NCBI RefSeq assembly: GCF_014218335.1
Contig: NZ_AP023367.1
Span: 1,799,501 to 1,863,500 of the forward strand
DNA: 64,000 bases
Reading direction: 5' to 3'
Origin: Anaerocolumna cellulosilytica
Lineage (GTDB): Bacteria > Bacillota > Clostridia > Lachnospirales > Lachnospiraceae
Under the pieces are notes generated by a model that had not been told where the DNA came from, ran no database searches, and was given only the letters and a program-made list of their open reading frames with translations. Position numbers and translations under genes: made by a program. Below are positions 1 to 9,700 of the stretch, in pieces. Position 1 is the stretch's first letter, and each line of letters begins with the position of its first letter.

Positions 1-2265
1 TACGGCTGGGAGGAAGAAATTCTTCAGAAAAGCTGTCAAAATGAATTAGAACTAAAGACATACTATACCAGACTCGGTATTAATTTATTTGTAAACTTCC
101 TATTAAATACCTGCGATCTGCATTGCGAGAATATTATAGCTTGTGGTGAATATCCGGTAGTTATCGACTTAGAAACGTTAGTAGGGATAGGTGGAATGGA
201 CGCAGATACTACCAAGGGGAAAATACATAAAATTCTTATGGATTCAGTTTTATATCTGGGAGTATTACCTGCCCTGCACTGGAAGGGAAAGCGTGGAGGC
301 GTAAATCTAAGTGGAATGAATGGGTATACCGGCCAAACAGTACCTTTTAAAATACCCTGTATCAGATGTCACAAAACTTCTGAAATTGCCATTGATTATA
401 GAAATCCTATAACCCATGGCGGAAAAAATCTTGCCAAGTTAAATGGACGTTATATAGAATCAAAGAACTATACGAAAGAGCTGTTATTGGGTTTTGAGAA
501 GGCTTATACAGTTGGACTTAGCAACAAAGATACGATAATAAGCTTTATGAGTGAAGTAAAGACATTAAAAAGCAGGTATCTTTTGCGGGATACACAGTTT
601 TATTCTGCTCTGTTATTAACCTCCTATCATCCGGATTTTATGATGGATGGAGGCGACAGAAACCTCTTTTTGTACCAGCTATTTGAAAGAGGTTACCTGT
701 CATATGCACAGAATATAAAGTGCTCTAAAAACAAAATGGGCGCAAGGCAAACGCTTCATATGGTAAACAATATAAAAATAGTGGAAGCAGAAATTAAGGA
801 ATTGCTAAAAGGAAATATACCAGTGTTTTATATTAGAGTGGACAATAAGGAGCTTATATTACCGGACGGGAGAAGACTTAAAGGATATTTACACTCTACA
901 GCTTATGATAATGTGATAGCTAAGATAAATGCTTTAAGTTATACAGATTTAGAAAGACAGAGCCTGTTTATAAGAATTACCATGGGGGAAAATTTCATAT
1001 TCAGGAAAGATAAGCTGCTCATTAATTCCATGGATAACAAAAAAGGAGATATCAGACATATCTATCAGGCAGTGGAACGGATTGGCGATATGCTTGTTAA
1101 GGAGGCAATTTATAATAAGGATTTTACAGATGTCAACTGGATTGGGATATTTAATAGCATGACAGGCGATGGTACCAAGATTTTTCAGCCGTTAAATCCA
1201 TATTTATATGACGGTATAGCAGGTCTTGCAATTTTTATGAATGCCTTAAATAAAGTTATTAAGAAATCTTCGTATTCTAAATTGTGCAAGGCGTTAGATA
1301 CAACACTCTTTTCTTATACGGAGTCCTATCGTATGAATGCAGAGGCTGACAAAGAATGTATGACAGGTGCCTTTAGCGGAGAGGCGTCCATTGTATATAC
1401 ATACCAGATTTTATATCAGCTCACAAACAATATCGTTTATTTAGAGTATGCCAAGCGACATGTCAAACCGATACTTTCTGCCATAGAAAAGGATTGTAAA
1501 TATGATGTACTAAACGGTAATGGTGGTTTTATTATTCTGTTATGTAATCTATACAAGTTAACAAAGGAGGAAGAATATATAGCAGCAGCGAATGAAGCCG
1601 CCCGTATTTTAAGTCAATCTGCAATTACTATGCCGGAGGGAATTGGCTGGAAGCTGGAAACGTGTCCTGTTCCACTAGCCGGTTTTTCCCATGGTAATAG
1701 CGGTATGGCTGTAGCTTTTGGGGTTATATCACAAATAACGGGTTCAAAAGAGTATCTGCCTGTCATAAATGAGCTGCTTATGTATGAAGAGAGCTTATAC
1801 TCTGCCAGTCTGAACAGCTGGGTTGACTTACGGGAAGGTAAGAAGAGTGAAAGCACTGCTTCTTGGTGCCATGGAGCAAGTGGTATATTACTCAGCAGAT
1901 TATTTTTAGTTAAAGTCCTTGGCAGTGAGTATTCAGAAAGGCTTGGCAGAGATATCAGCAGGGCAGTAAAGAACGTAATAGAAAGTGAAAAGAAAAACAG
2001 TTACTGCTTATGTCACGGGAACTGCGGAAACATGCATATCTTAAAAGTTTATGAAAGATGTATGCCTCAAAATGAGTTTGTGAAACAAATAACATTCTTA
2101 CAAATCTCAGAGCTGGCGTTTAACATAGGCAATGGAACTTCGGATATTAAACCGGCGGAATATAACCATCCAGGTTTTATGACAGGGATAACCGGCATCG
2201 GTTACTGCCTTTTGGGATTTATAAATGAACATATACCGGATGTGTTGTCCCTGTCTTTGCTTTGA
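1..2265 (+). CDS. lanM: LanM-type class II lanthipeptide synthetase, 5' end outside the window
   Basis: Bifunctional lanthipeptide synthetase: an N-terminal kinase-like dehydratase domain phosphorylates and eliminates Ser/Thr of a precursor peptide, and a C-terminal LanC-like zinc domain forms thioether rings. The reading frame is open from base 1, so the gene starts upstream; the first in-window Met (196) lies inside the conserved dehydratase core. Visible motifs are DLHCENI and the following VVIDLETL (about window residues 40-60) of the LanM dehydratase. The cyclase shows GFSHGNSG, then SWCHGASG with its Cys near window residue 623, and CLCHGNCG with Cys671-His672, the expected zinc ligands. 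The C terminus is complete (754 codons in view). No precursor gene lies downstream before the PKS, so the lanA is presumably upstream. Function call is firm; the substrate is unknown. Confidence 0.93.
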   Translation, partial: YGWEEEILQKSCQNELELKTYYTRLGINLFVNFLLNTCDLHCENIIACGEYPVVIDLETLVGIGGMDADTTKGKIHKILMDSVLYLGVLPALHWKGKRGGVNLSGMNGYTGQTVPFKIPCIRCHKTSEIAIDYRNPITHGGKNLAKLNGRYIESKNYTKELLLGFEKAYTVGLSNKDTIISFMSEVKTLKSRYLLRDTQFYSALLLTSYHPDFMMDGGDRNLFLYQLFERGYLSYAQNIKCSKNKMGARQTLHMVNNIKIVEAEIKELLKGNIPVFYIRVDNKELILPDGRRLKGYLHSTAYDNVIAKINALSYTDLERQSLFIRITMGENFIFRKDKLLINSMDNKKGDIRHIYQAVERIGDMLVKEAIYNKDFTDVNWIGIFNSMTGDGTKIFQPLNPYLYDGIAGLAIFMNALNKVIKKSSYSKLCKALDTTLFSYTESYRMNAEADKECMTGAFSGEASIVYTYQILYQLTNNIVYLEYAKRHVKPILSAIEKDCKYDVLNGNGGFIILLCNLYKLTKEEEYIAAANEAARILSQSAITMPEGIGWKLETCPVPLAGFSHGNSGMAVAFGVISQITGSKEYLPVINELLMYEESLYSASLNSWVDLREGKKSESTASWCHGASGILLSRLFLVKVLGSEYSERLGRDISRAVKNVIESEKKNSYCLCHGNCGNMHILKVYERCMPQNEFVKQITFLQISELAFNIGNGTSDIKPAEYNHPGFMTGITGIGYCLLGFINEHIPDVLSLSLL

Positions 2266-2572
2266 AACTGGAATCTACAATTTAGGCCCTATTTATTACC
2301 AATAACGGTCAATTGCACTAATTTTGTTAAAAAAAATGCTATTATATAATAAAACAATGGTTTGGGTGTCAAAAGCCCTAATTCTTATATAGAACCAGGA
2401 TATTGCTCAAGAATGCTATTGACATCCAAATTAATAATTTTACTAAAAAAAGATGAAAAATGTTAATCTATGTTTCGGCTAGTTAATATTTTCATCTTGG
2501 AATAAGAATGGTACAGAAATGTCTGTGGCGAAGCCATGCCTAAAGACAGGAAATAAATAAATACGTTTAACG

Positions 2573-2601
2573 AAAAAGCAATCCTGTAAAGGGTTGTTTT
2601 T
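2573..2601 (+). terminator. Intrinsic terminator-like hairpin in the PKS leader
   Basis: A stem formed by CAATCC and GGGTTG around a TGTAAA loop is flanked by a run of A on the left and a run of five T on the right, the layout of a rho-independent terminator. It lies 308 bases after the lanM stop and 132 bases before the first PKS gene. It could end lanM transcription or act as an attenuator of the PKS operon. Confidence 0.55.
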
Positions 2602-2661
2602 AATTATACTAAAAACTTTGGCGATGTAAAGTGTTAAAACACAGTATCACTGAGAAATGTT

Positions 2662-2687
2662 TATAAGTTTCAAATGAGATACTTATA
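2662..2687 (+). promoter_or_regulatory. Inverted repeat just upstream of the first PKS gene
   Basis: Ten-base arms TATAAGTTTC and GATACTTATA (9 of 10 complementary) are separated by AAATGA, ending 45 bases before the ATG at 2733. It could be an operator or a 5'-UTR hairpin. No T-tract follows, so a terminator role is unlikely. Confidence 0.4.
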
Positions 2688-2732
2688 GATACAAAATAAA
2701 TAACAAATCATCGATTAGAAAGAGGGTAAATT

Positions 2733-5057
2733 ATGAAGGCATATGTTTTTCCAGGTCAAGGTTCTCAGTATAAGGGAATGGGGAAAGAATTATTCGAAGA
2801 ATTTCCGGAACTTGTATTGAGTGCAGACAAAATACTAGGTTATTCCATTAAGGCGTTATGTTTGGATGATCCAGACTCTAAATTAGGTTTTACAAATTAT
2901 ACCCAACCTGCCTTATATACAGTAAATGCATTAACCTATCTTAAAAAATGCAAGGACTCTAATGAAACGCCGGATTTTGTTGCCGGGCATAGTTTAGGAG
3001 AATACAATGCTCTTCATGCAGCAGGTGCTTTCGATTTTGAAACAGGGCTAAGACTTGTTCAAAAAAGAGGAGAACTAATGAGCCAGGCAACAGGCGGAGG
3101 AATGGCAGCCATTATCGGACTGAAAGAAAAAGAAATCCGCGATATTTTATTAAAGGAGAGGTTGGAGCAAATTGATATTGCAAACTTAAATTGTCCGTCA
3201 CAAATAGTAATATCGGGTCCTAAGGAATATATTTTACAGGCAAAACCGATATTTGAAAGCAATCCTGGTGTTAAGTTATATTCTATGCTAAATGTCAGCG
3301 GTGCATTTCATTCCAGATATATGAAAGAATCCGGGAAATTATTTGAACAGTTCATGGATAGTTTTGCTTTTGATAGCTTGAAGATTCCCGTTATGGCTAA
3401 CGTATCTGCCAGACCCTATAAATTAACCGATATAAAAAGCAATCTGGTTAAACAAATAACTCATTCTGTTCAGTGGACGGAGACCATATGTTTTTTAATG
3501 GGTTTGGGAGATATTACGTTTGAAGAAATTGGTATGGGAAAAACACTGACCGGATTGTTAAGATATATAAAGTCAGAGGCACAGCCCCTTGTTTTAGGCG
3601 CCAAGGAATATGATATGTACTTTGCAGGTACTGTTGCAGAAGGACAGAATAAGGAGGCAAAAGCGGCGGAACAGGGTCTTGAAAAGGCGGATAAAATGCA
3701 AAGTATTGAAATTACGGATGCAACTCTTGGAAGTGAAGCGTTTAAACGTAGATATCATTTGCGGTATGCTTATATTGCAGGTGCTATGTACCGGGGAGTC
3801 TCCTCAAAAGAATTAGTAGTAAAAATGGGAAAAGCCGGTATGCTGGGGTTTTTAGGAATGGGTGGTCTGTCCCTTTCTGAGATTGAAGAAGCCATTAACT
3901 ATATCCAGAGGGAATTAAATCATGATCAGACCTATGGAATGAACTTTCTTTATGACCCTGCTAATCCTGAGAAAGAAGAAAGGGTTATAGATCTATACTT
4001 TAGGTATGGTATAAATATTATTGAAGCCTCTGCATTTATGGGAGTTACCTCCGCACTGATAAGGTATAAAGCAAAGGGATTACGCAGAAATGAAAGGGGC
4101 ATTATTGAAAGTAATAATAAAATCATAGCAAAAATTTCAAGGCCGGAAGTAGCAGAAGCCTTTATGAGCCCTGCACCTAAAAGACTTGTGGATAAACTCT
4201 TAAGTGAAGGTAAAATTACAGAGGAGGAAGCCATAATGTTAAAAGAAATACCGGTTGCCAATGATTTATGCGTCGAAGCAGATTCCGGCGGGCATACAGA
4301 TTGTGGTGTCTCCTATACATTACTGCCTGCTATTTTAAAACTCAGGAATGATATGATGGAAAAATTCAAGTATTCTGAGAAAGTTCACATTGGGGCTGCC
4401 GGAGGAATCGGAACACCTGAGGCAGCAGGAGCCTCCTTTGTCTTGGGAGCAGATTTTATCGTTACAGGTTCTATCAATCAGTGTACGGTAGAGGCGGGTA
4501 CGAGTACTATAGTGAAGGAATTATTGCAGCAGATGAATGTTCAGGATACGGACTATGCACCTGCGGGAGATATGTTTGAATTTGGTGCAAAAGTTCAGGT
4601 GCTTAAGAAAGGCTTATTTTTCCCTGCAAGAGCAAATAAACTATATGATTTATACCGGCAATTTAATTCTATTGAAGAAATTGACCATAAGACCAGAACA
4701 CAAATACAGGAAAAATATTTTAAACGAAGCTTTGAAAGTATCTATGAGGAGCTTAAAAATTATTATTCAACTGAGGAAATTATGAAAGCTGATAAAAATC
4801 CCAAGCAGAAGATGGCAATGATTTTTAAATGGTATTTTCACTATAGCAGTAAGAGTGCATTAGCTGGTGATATCGATTCTAAAGTGGATTATCAGGTACA
4901 TTGCGGGCCTGCTCTTGGAGCCTTTAATCAGTGGATGAAAGGTACTATATATGAAAGCTGGCAAAATCGCCATGTAGATGAGATTGCTTTATTAATGCTA
5001 AAAGAAACGGCAAGCTTTTTAAATAACCGGTTTCAGCTTATGAAGGCTTTTATTTAG
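2733..5057 (+). CDS. Trans-acting malonyl acyltransferase-enoylreductase fusion (PksE/PfaD-like)
   Basis: Supplies malonyl units in trans to the ACPs of the PKS and probably provides trans enoyl reduction. The 774-residue protein has an FabD-like AT domain (about 1-290) with the FPGQGSQ start, nucleophile Ser87 in GHSLGEY and the malonyl-type GAFHS motif. It is followed by a PfaD-type flavin enoylreductase domain (about 330-774) with a SGGHTDCG motif and the phosphate-binding [13 protein letters not shown] and VTGSINQ segments. The AT-ER fusion order is that of PksE in bacillaene-type clusters. The ATG at 2733 has AGAGGG six bases upstream. It is the first gene of the operon, and no PKS subunit carries an intact AT, so this is likely the sole loading enzyme. 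Which modules receive ER action cannot be read from the sequence. Confidence 0.93.
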   Translation: MKAYVFPGQGSQYKGMGKELFEEFPELVLSADKILGYSIKALCLDDPDSKLGFTNYTQPALYTVNALTYLKKCKDSNETPDFVAGHSLGEYNALHAAGAFDFETGLRLVQKRGELMSQATGGGMAAIIGLKEKEIRDILLKERLEQIDIANLNCPSQIVISGPKEYILQAKPIFESNPGVKLYSMLNVSGAFHSRYMKESGKLFEQFMDSFAFDSLKIPVMANVSARPYKLTDIKSNLVKQITHSVQWTETICFLMGLGDITFEEIGMGKTLTGLLRYIKSEAQPLVLGAKEYDMYFAGTVAEGQNKEAKAAEQGLEKADKMQSIEITDATLGSEAFKRRYHLRYAYIAGAMYRGVSSKELVVKMGKAGMLGFLGMGGLSLSEIEEAINYIQRELNHDQTYGMNFLYDPANPEKEERVIDLYFRYGINIIEASAFMGVTSALIRYKAKGLRRNERGIIESNNKIIAKISRPEVAEAFMSPAPKRLVDKLLSEGKITEEEAIMLKEIPVANDLCVEADSGGHTDCGVSYTLLPAILKLRNDMMEKFKYSEKVHIGAAGGIGTPEAAGASFVLGADFIVTGSINQCTVEAGTSTIVKELLQQMNVQDTDYAPAGDMFEFGAKVQVLKKGLFFPARANKLYDLYRQFNSIEEIDHKTRTQIQEKYFKRSFESIYEELKNYYSTEEIMKADKNPKQKMAMIFKWYFHYSSKSALAGDIDSKVDYQVHCGPALGAFNQWMKGTIYESWQNRHVDEIALLMLKETASFLNNRFQLMKAFI

Positions 5058-5111
5058 ATAAATTTGAACCTGCTGCCGAAGGGTTGCAGTATATGAAAGG
5101 ATGGTATAAGT

Positions 5112-5357
5112 ATGGATAAAAATAATATTTTTTCAATATTGAAATCAATTATTGTACAGATATTACCGGAAATTGATATTGAGCAAATCACTCTGGAGGA
5201 TAGTTTAAAAGAGATAGGTGCAAATTCAATTGACCGAATGGATATTATTATAGAAACAATGGAACAGCTTGGCGTAAAAATACCACTTGTAGAGTTTGGA
5301 CAGCTTAAGAATATAGAGGGAATTGTTGATCTATTGTATTCGGGTAAGGTCTCGTAA
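5112..5357 (+). CDS. Free-standing acyl carrier protein, AcpK-like donor ACP of the beta-branching cassette
   Basis: An 81-residue ACP. The phosphopantetheine attachment Ser is in GANSIDRMDI (residue 38), the signature of donor ACPs in HMG-synthase cassettes (AcpK type), where Asn replaces the usual Asp before Ser. It would be charged with malonyl, decarboxylated to acetyl by the next gene product, and then used by the HMGS encoded at 55988. An AAAGGATGG ribosome site lies about eight bases before the ATG. It is followed after two bases by the decarboxylase KS, so the two are probably translationally coupled. Confidence 0.9.
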   Translation: MDKNNIFSILKSIIVQILPEIDIEQITLEDSLKEIGANSIDRMDIIIETMEQLGVKIPLVEFGQLKNIEGIVDLLYSGKVS

Positions 5358-5359
5358 GT

Positions 5360-6661
5360 ATGGGGCATTTAACAAGTGAAGCAGCTATACATGAGCAGGT
5401 CTATATAACCGGAATGGGGATTATAAATGCTATTGCAGATTCCGTTCCGGAATTTGCGTACAGCCTAAGTAAGGGAGTCCGCAAATTTAATCATCTAGCT
5501 GATAAGAAAGTTAATAGTAGAAGTATTATAGGAGCTGTATTAAAGGATTTCTCTTTAGAGAAATCCTTTAATACATTAGGCGGTATTTCTAAACTACCTG
5601 AACTTTTTCTTAGTAAAGCTGTTAAACATACGCGAAAGGCATCGCTTTCTATGAAGACGGCAGTAGCCAGTACTGCGGAAGCCTGGCAACAGGCGGAGCT
5701 ATTTTTGCATCCTGTTAAAAAGGACAGAATAGGAATTGTGGTAGCAGGTAGTAATCTCACTGGAATTCTGCGGGAGAGTTATTATGATAAGTTTCAGGAG
5801 AACCCAGAGTATTTAACGCCACAGTATGCGCTGCAATTTATGGATACGGATTATATCGGTACTTTAAGTGAGCTGTTTGAGATTGGCGGAGAAGGTTTTA
5901 GTGTGGGTGGCGCTTCGGCTAGCGGTAATGTAGGAATTATAAAGGCCTACCAACTGATACAGTTGGGAATGGTTGATGTCTGTGTTGTGGTAGGAGCTCT
6001 GGCAGATTTAACAAATATGGAACTTCAAGGTTTTTATAACATTGGCGCCCTGGGTGGAAGAAGATTTATAAATGAACCGGATAAGGCCTGTCGTCCCTTT
6101 GATAAGGAGCATGAGGGCTTTATATACGGACAGGCTTCAGGCTGTATCATATTAGAATCAGGGGAATCCGTTAAGACTCGTAAAGTCAGACCTTTTGCAA
6201 GACTTTTAGGTGGAAGCATCAATCTGGATGGCAATCGCCTTAGCAATCCAAACATTACTGGTGAAGCGGGAGCTATGAAGCGTGTTTTGGATATGGCAGG
6301 GGTTAAGGCAGAAGCAATTACCTATATAAATGCCCATGGAAGTTCCTCCCCATTAGGGGATGAAACAGAACTAAAGGCTATACAGGAAGTCTTCACTAAA
6401 CATAGCAGGGGAATTTATATTAATTCTACGAAAGGGTTGACTGGGCATTGCCTATTTAGTGCAGGAGTGGTAGAAGCAATTGCTTGTATTCTTCAAATGA
6501 ATGGTGGCTTTATACATCCCAATGCCAATTTGGAAAACCCCATTGACAATACGCTGTTATTCCCAGGTAAAACGGCAATTTTAACATCAGTTGATTTTGC
6601 ATTAAGCAACTCGTTTGGATTTGGCGGTATTAATACAAGTATATTATTACAGAGAACGTAA
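5360..6661 (+). CDS. Decarboxylating ketosynthase of the beta-branching cassette (PksF-like)
   Basis: A stand-alone 433-residue ketosynthase-fold protein. Where an elongating KS has the active-site Cys, this one reads GGASASGNVG, with Ser in the nucleophile position. The two catalytic histidines remain, in NAHGSSSPLGDETE and GLTGHC. This Cys-to-Ser pattern is characteristic of PksF-type malonyl-ACP decarboxylases, which turn malonyl on the free ACP into acetyl for HMGS. The start lies two bases after the ACP stop and has only a weak ribosome site, which suggests coupling. The neighbours (donor ACP before; ECH1 and HMGS at the far end of the cluster) support the role. Confidence 0.9.
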   Translation: MGHLTSEAAIHEQVYITGMGIINAIADSVPEFAYSLSKGVRKFNHLADKKVNSRSIIGAVLKDFSLEKSFNTLGGISKLPELFLSKAVKHTRKASLSMKTAVASTAEAWQQAELFLHPVKKDRIGIVVAGSNLTGILRESYYDKFQENPEYLTPQYALQFMDTDYIGTLSELFEIGGEGFSVGGASASGNVGIIKAYQLIQLGMVDVCVVVGALADLTNMELQGFYNIGALGGRRFINEPDKACRPFDKEHEGFIYGQASGCIILESGESVKTRKVRPFARLLGGSINLDGNRLSNPNITGEAGAMKRVLDMAGVKAEAITYINAHGSSSPLGDETELKAIQEVFTKHSRGIYINSTKGLTGHCLFSAGVVEAIACILQMNGGFIHPNANLENPIDNTLLFPGKTAILTSVDFALSNSFGFGGINTSILLQRT

Positions 6662-6710
6662 GGCGTATGCCTGCAAAGGGGCAGGTATCGGAAAGGGCAT
6701 GGATATATAG

Positions 6711-9700
6711 ATGGGAGAGAATACAGAAAAGAATAAAAGTCTTGAAGAACATTCAGAGATTGCAATAGTAGGTATGGCTTGCCGTTTTCCGGAATCTGAT
6801 AATTACCAGGAGTTTTGGAATCATCTGGTGAATGGAGACAACCTGATTCGTGAAATCGATGAAAAGCGCTGGGATGTAAAAGAATACTATTCCCCGGAGG
6901 GGGAGTCCGGTAAAAGTATAAGTAAATGGTGTGGAATTGTTGAACGGATGGAGTACTTTGACAATCAGTTCTTTCAGATATCCCCTCGGGAAGCATTGGT
7001 TATGGATCCACACCAGAGGCAGTTATTAGAGGTCTCCTGGCAATGTATTGAAGATGCAGGTATAAGCTTAAAGCGTCTGCAAGAGGGCAAAACAGGGGTA
7101 TATATGAATGTATCCCATAGTGACTATGGACTTCGTACGTATGCAGTTGCTAAAGACATTGACAGCTATACAAACTTAGGTAATTATCCATGTGTTTCTG
7201 CGAACAGAATATCTTTTGCTTTTGGTCTCACCGGACCGAGTCTTTCCATGGAAGCTGCGTGTGCCGCCTCATTAGTGACAGTAAATGAAGCCAGAAGAGT
7301 CTTGTTAACCGGCGAATGTGATTCTATTTTAGTTGGAAGTGGGAATTTTATCCTGCACCATGGGCGTTATATTTCTTTCTCAAAGGCAAGAATGTTAAGT
7401 AAGTCCGGACAATGCAAGACATTTGATAAAGATGCGGACGGATATGTTCCCGGGGAGGGAGTCGGAGTTTTACTTTTAAAGCGTTTGGAGGATGCAATAC
7501 GTGACAAAAATCATATACATGCAGTTATAAAAGCATCTAAGGCAGGTCATATTGGGCATCATGTTTCCATAACTGCCCCAAAGGTAAAGGAGCAGAAAAA
7601 CATGATTCTTGCAGCCTATGAAGAAGCCGGCATATCACCTGAGACAGTAAGTTATGTAGAAGCTCACGGAACAGGTACCTCACTGGGTGATCCAATAGAA
7701 GTAGAAGCACTTACTCGTGTTTTCAGGGAATACACCGATTTGAATCAATATTGCAAAATTGGCTCTGTAAAAACCAATATCGGCCATCTGGAAGGGACGT
7801 CCGGACTAGCTGGTCTGATAAAAACCGTCCTTATGATGAAATATCATAAGATACCAAAAACCCTAAATATAAAAACCTTGAATCCCATGATTGATTTCAC
7901 CAATTCTCCTTTTATAGCGGCGGATGAATTAAGTGAATGGAGACCCTCTAATGAGCGGATGCCCTTGCGTGGGGGGATTAGCTCATACGGATTTGGCGGT
8001 GCGGGGTGTCATATTTTATTAGAAGAGTATAGAGAGAACAGGGAGAAAGCGGAAAGCTGTCCTATCAACATATTTTTACTGTCTGCAAAAAGTTTAAAAA
8101 GCTTAGATATGCTTGTAAATAACTTTAGAAAATATGTTACAACCAGAGAGTTTAAAGATGCAAACCTTTCAGATATTCTGGGAACGGCTTTGCTAAGCCG
8201 TTCCCAATTTAAATGCAGATATGGCTTTAAAACAGAGAATAAACAGGACTTTGTGGATAAATTAACCCGAATAAGTGCAGGCTCTTCTGATAGAAATTAT
8301 GACAGATGGTTCCTAAATCTAAAGGATTTAAAGCTTGTGGGGTACAGGAATTTTGAAAAGTTGTATCATACACAGCCAATCTTTTCGGCTTTTCTGGATG
8401 AATTTAAACCTTATGTAGAGGAAGAAGTCTGGAAGAGTTTGTTTGAAGCAGAATGGATGGAAACTTATAAAAGACTTTATACCTTCATGGTATATGAAGC
8501 CTTTGTAAGGACTTTAAGGGAGGTAGGAATCAAAATCCACGCGGTGGCTTACCAGGGGAATGGATTTTTAACTTCCTTGTCAATTGGCGGAATTCTTACT
8601 GTAAAAGAAATCGTTGACTATATCATGGGAAATGCGGACAGTCATAGCTTAAAGTTTACAAGACCAAACATTAACGTTCAGGACACCGTCAGTGGTCAGA
8701 AGATTTTACCGTATAAAATCCTAGATGAGAAGTTTAAGAAGATTATACAAGACATTCATATGGAAGACGATGAATTTTATGATTATCTTGCTAAAGCCAG
8801 AATCTTGTACAAAAGTGTAGCTTCTTTTCGTAAGTTGCTAGAGGAATGGAATATTGCTTTAGAGCAAATAAGCAGAACTGCAAAAGAGTTGATTTTTACT
8901 GAACCTTCCCGGTTTAGGAAACAAAAGGAACAATTCCTTACAGTCATTATGATAAGCAGTTCTAAGAATAAACTAAATAAAAAGTGGGATTTAAAAGAGG
9001 AGAAGCATGCTTGCCTTCATAGGCTAACAGAATTACTTTATTTGGTAGATTATAATCTGATACCGAAAGAAGAAATTGTTCGTATCTTTAGCCTAGACCA
9101 GCCGGATTATGAAATGATTGCCCGAAACATCAGCAAAAAGCTTCTAAGTAGTACGGAGCAGCATAATATTAAGTCCATTGGAGTGAATGAACTTACAGAG
9201 ATAAGTGATTTAGATCAATGGCTAAAACTGGGGGGGAAGGCAGAAAGCAGGGAAGGCAGTGAGATGATGGATATGGATGGAAGCATATCCATTGACCAGG
9301 ATGGTTTAGAGAAGGTAGCAGGACAACTAGGGGAATTGTTAATGGAGGTGGTTTTGGAATCCTGGTTACAAGGTGCAGATATTGAGTGGAACAAGATGGT
9401 TTTAGAAGAATCTTTTTATAAAATAGCGCTTCCGGTATATGAATTTGAAAAAAATTCGTACCTATTGCCAATCAGAAAAGATAATAACTATATAGAAATA
9501 AAACCGGCAGAGAGAAAAAAACCGGATGAAAAATATGAGGAACCAGAACATAAGGTAAGTTATCAGAGAGAAGCATATGGGGGGCAGGAGGAGGCAATTC
9601 AGGATGAACTCCAGAATATTGAGTATGTAACAGAGAAGGATACCATCATAAAAGATCATGTTATTACCGGGAAAAAACTAATTCCGGGTGCGTTTATGAT

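Larger units (their letters stand above)
2266..2732 (+). promoter_or_regulatory. 467-bp non-coding leader region upstream of the PKS operon
   Basis: No credible gene is visible here. It contains, in order: an interrupted inverted repeat (2361-2372 with 2419-2430, one G.T mismatch) enclosing a smaller one (2381-2386 with 2410-2415); a TTGACA at 2419-2424 without a good -10; an AT-rich stem-loop at 2450-2498; a compact hairpin at 2520-2548 with a TGGC-GAA-GCCA core; a terminator-like hairpin with U-tract at 2573-2601; the short palindrome GTGTTAAAACAC at 2631-2642; and a 10-bp inverted repeat at 2662-2671/2678-2687 (one mismatch). This density of structure ahead of a roughly 54-kb operon suggests a long, regulated 5' leader. 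No riboswitch class was recognised. The promoter itself could not be pinned down. Confidence 0.5.

Noticed and set aside
2266-2732. Lanthipeptide precursor or small gene between lanM and the PKS
   Set aside because: Only very short frames (such as an 18-codon one) without a leader, double-Gly site or Cys-rich core.
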